Source: Erysipelotrichia bacterium
GTDB lineage: Bacteria; Bacillota_I; Bacilli_A; Erysipelotrichales; Erysipelotrichaceae
DNA length: 40,174 nt
Direction: 5' to 3'
NCBI GenBank assembly: GCA_018333955.1
Contig: JAGXSD010000017.1
Span: forward strand, 1 to 40,174
Shown: positions 38,541 through 40,174 of the stretch, in pieces
Layout: each line of letters opens with the position of its first letter
Numbering within the stretch: the first letter of the stretch is position 1
Made by a program: the position numbers and the translations under genes
The notes under the pieces: generated by a model
The model's input: only the letters and a program-made list of their open reading frames with translations
Told to the model about the DNA's origin: nothing
Database searches by the model: none

Positions 38541-38570
38541 AAGCACGGGTTAATACCCGTGCTTTTTATT
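38541..38570 (+). terminator. intrinsic terminator after the surface protein
   Basis: AAGCACGGGT (38541-38550) pairs with ACCCGTGCTT (38555-38564), loop TAAT, then TTTATTTT. A strong GC stem 15 bp after the stop codon. Confidence 0.92.
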
Positions 38571-38669
38571 TTACTGTCAAATAAATGAATCAATGATTCA
38601 AAAACAAAGCATGTGAGGAACGATAAAACATTTAACCTAAATAATTAAATCAAAAATGCTAAATAAATA

Positions 38670-38698
38670 TTGAATACTCAAAAATCTATTGTTAGAAT
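38670..38698 (+). promoter_or_regulatory. promoter in the long intergenic region
   Basis: TTGAAT (38670-38675), a 17-bp spacer and TAGAAT (38693-38698). It would start transcription at about 38705, some 250 nt before the next gene, giving a long leader or a separate small RNA. Confidence 0.6.
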
Positions 38699-38704
38699 GA
38701 AGTC

Positions 38705-38785
38705 AATAGAATTATTCTCAGTATTAGGAAGCATATGATTATCGACATCAATCTGGACGCTTTTGTCGATATGAGCTAGTAGCGT
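38705..38785 (+). ncRNA. candidate structured RNA with H-type pseudoknot, unknown class
   Basis: TATCGACA (38740-38747) and TGTCGATA (38764-38771) form an 8-bp stem. Its 16-nt loop holds ACGCT (38757-38761), which is complementary to AGCGT (38781-38785) directly before a strong terminator. Stem plus loop-to-downstream pairing is the arrangement of an H-type pseudoknot. It matches no riboswitch I can name. It is either a riboswitch-like leader of the secreted-protein gene or a small RNA of about 110 nt. The 428 bp between 38526 and 38953 hold no gene besides these elements. Confidence 0.4.
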
Positions 38786-38815
38786 AACCGGCCAAACATG
38801 TTTTGGCCGGTTTTT
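38786..38815 (+). terminator. strong terminator before the secreted-protein gene
   Basis: AACCGGCCAAA (38786-38796) pairs with TTTGGCCGGTT (38802-38812), followed by TTT. It is an 11-bp GC-rich stem about 140 bp upstream of the next start codon, so transcripts from the 38670 promoter either end here or must be antiterminated. Confidence 0.9.
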
Positions 38816-38953
38816 AATTTAACTTTAAAAGTCACCGAGATTGACATGGAAGTTAAAAATAGCTAAAGGAGGGGAAAAATATATTATCAATTACTGTGTA
38901 TAAGGGTGAAAGACAGAGTTTAAAACCAAATAATCGTTAAAAAGGAGAGAACG

Positions 38954-39778
38954 ATGTTAAAGAAATTTTCTAAAGTATTAATAACACTGATGATGATTCT
39001 AGGTGTTACCACAATGATTTCTGCAGAAGAACCTATTCCTGCACCATATGTTTCAATTGATAAAGCATTTGGAACTGGATTAATTTCTGAAACTCTAATT
39101 GGAACTGAGATTGATGTTACTGGTTTCGTGTCTTGGGTTAATGGGTATGTATTCCAAACTTCTCCACAAACTAGAACGATTCAAGGACTACGCTCATTAG
39201 AATTGTTAGTAAATGGTACACTAGTTACGGAACTACCATTTGGTGGAACTAACGGTTTGCAACCAATTGAACTAGGATCTCGAGGAACTCATGGAGCAGA
39301 ATTTGCACTGCCATGGACTATTCCAATGGATGCTGAAGTTGGCGACAAATTTGTTCTTAGAGTAATCGCAAAATTCCACACATCCCAAGGAAACTTTACT
39401 TCAGATGATTTAGAAGAAGTTGAAATTATTGCAGACTTAACATTCTATGTTGTTCCAATGGCTGCACCAAATGTTGCGGAATTAATTCTTAAGTTTAACG
39501 GTGTTGATCAAAGATATGGTAAAGGACGCGCAGGTGGAAATTTTGTACAAGAAGTTGCACATTTCATGGGTAAAGTTAGAAATGTAGAGACTCCACTTCC
39601 AACAGATTTTGCTGGTGAAAATAAAGAATTCTATAATGAACTTGAAGATCGATATGAAGGAAGAGCTGAATACCGTTTAGCTGTATTAAACTTTTTGAAT
39701 GCACATCCACTTCTTGGGTCGTTAATTATGCCATGTGATGAATTTTTCAATTCATATGGTGAAGTTGTTTGTCCATAA
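38954..39778 (+). CDS. secreted protein of unknown family
   Basis: The 274-residue product has a signal peptide (LITLMMILGVTTMISA, cut after about residue 24). The mature part is beta-rich to about residue 175, with LRSLELLVNG and FALPWTIP, then helical with acidic and basic residues and two Cys near the C-terminus (PCDEFF and VVCP) that could form a disulfide. There is no lipobox, sorting motif or second membrane segment, so it is released or binds the surface non-covalently. The start has AAAGGAG 8 nt upstream. It follows a long leader with a terminator and may be co-regulated with the repeat protein upstream. I do not recognise the family. Confidence 0.8.
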   Translation: MLKKFSKVLITLMMILGVTTMISAEEPIPAPYVSIDKAFGTGLISETLIGTEIDVTGFVSWVNGYVFQTSPQTRTIQGLRSLELLVNGTLVTELPFGGTNGLQPIELGSRGTHGAEFALPWTIPMDAEVGDKFVLRVIAKFHTSQGNFTSDDLEEVEIIADLTFYVVPMAAPNVAELILKFNGVDQRYGKGRAGGNFVQEVAHFMGKVRNVETPLPTDFAGENKEFYNELEDRYEGRAEYRLAVLNFLNAHPLLGSLIMPCDEFFNSYGEVVCP

Positions 39779-39849
39779 AAGCATACTTTTAGATTAATTA
39801 GTAAAATCACTGTTAGTTCACCCAAACATAGTAAAATAAACTTTCCTTT

Positions 39850-39882
39850 AAGCACAAATCTAAAACAAGATTTGTGCTTTTT
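39850..39882 (+). terminator. intrinsic terminator downstream of the secreted protein
   Basis: AAGCACAAATCT (39850-39861) pairs with AGATTTGTGCTT (39868-39879), loop AAAACA, then TTT. It is a 12-bp stem, 72 bp after the stop codon and just before the IS256 end. Confidence 0.88.
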
Positions 39883-39892
39883 CAATTCAAAG

Positions 39893-40174
39893 GATAGAGT
39901 CCGTATAATTGTGTAAAAGTAAAAAGGCCATAGAAGTCTGCTATTATGTTAGTATCGACACCACATAAGGACAAATTCTATGACCCAAATCAATCTTAAT
40001 TTAAATATGGAACAGATTCAAGACATCATTTCAAATAGTGGTGCAAATTCACTTGCGAAACAAATGTTAACGACGATTTTCAACCAACTGATGGAAAAAG
40101 AACGCGATGATTATATCCAAGTCGATACCTATTCTCGAGAAGAACATCGCAACTCATCAAGAAATGGGTATTAT
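39893..40174 (+). mobile_element. IS256-family insertion sequence, left end (partial)
   Basis: The sequence from GATAGAGTCCGTATAATTGT onward matches what I recall of the IS256 left terminus, including a following GTAAAAAGGCC stretch. The transposase start follows 87 bp inside, as in IS256. The rest is outside the window, so the right end and target duplication cannot be checked. Confidence 0.88.
39980..40174 (+). CDS. IS256-family transposase, N-terminal fragment (cut by window edge)
   Basis: This is the open frame from the ATG at 39980 to the window end, 65 codons. MTQINLNLNMEQIQDII, ILTTxFNQLME-like LTTIFNQLMEKERDDYIQ and the SSRNGYY ending resemble the N-terminus of IS256 (MutA) transposase. 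The DDE catalytic residues are beyond the edge. The start has an AAGGAC ribosome site (39967-39972), 7 nt upstream. Confidence 0.9.
   Translation, partial: MTQINLNLNMEQIQDIISNSGANSLAKQMLTTIFNQLMEKERDDYIQVDTYSREEHRNSSRNGYY

Overview
The window is a chromosomal segment of a low-GC Gram-positive bacterium (Bacillota). It uses the standard bacterial code: TGA is a real stop, for example in yaaA, mutL and rarA, and TGG encodes Trp. The gene order dnaN-yaaA-recF-gyrB-gyrA-serS-SRP RNA-tadA-dnaX-recR is the classic replication-origin neighbourhood of Bacillota. A SEDS cell-wall polymerase, a DarA-type c-di-AMP receptor and a wall-anchored repeat protein indicate a walled cell. An Erysipelotrichia-like or neighbouring lineage would fit, but that is an inference from general character, not from a search.

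Layout. 1-311 holds the 3' end of an IS30-family element, directly upstream of dnaN where dnaA would normally be. 435-7281 is the dnaN/yaaA/recF/gyrB/gyrA operon. 7327-7342 is a perfect 16-bp parS palindrome in the serS leader, and a second parS-like site lies inside serS. 8656-8741 is a small SRP RNA, followed by tadA, dnaX, recR, fhs and a coupled unknown gene. 14358-18549 holds a CYTH protein, NAD kinase, a RodA/FtsW protein and a degenerate PTS-like membrane protein that lacks its phosphorylation residues. 18591-25725 is a dense run of overlapping genes: mutS, mutL, miaA, tcdA, msrA and a glycosyltransferase. Then come an iron alcohol dehydrogenase on the minus strand, an ABC exporter pair, a duplicated lipoprotein behind a consensus promoter, rarA on the minus strand, and the housekeeping operon dtd-folD-DUF951-ychF, followed by darA.

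The last 6 kb (34427-39778) is an accessory surface module. A winged-helix/BTAD regulator is followed by a class I (GEMM-I) cyclic-di-GMP riboswitch. The riboswitch has an overlapping intrinsic terminator and leads into a large secreted InlB-repeat surface protein with a sorting-signal-like C-terminus. After that comes a long intergenic region with its own promoter, a candidate pseudoknot RNA and a strong terminator, leading into a second secreted protein of unknown family. The window ends in the left end of an IS256-family element.

The most notable observations are the riboswitch-controlled adhesin, the unclassified structured leader at about 38705-38816, the parS pair around the serS start, the inactive PTS-like protein, the apparently leaderless mutS, and the internally duplicated lipoprotein with repeat motifs at its promoter. 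All calls come from reading the sequence; no database search was run.
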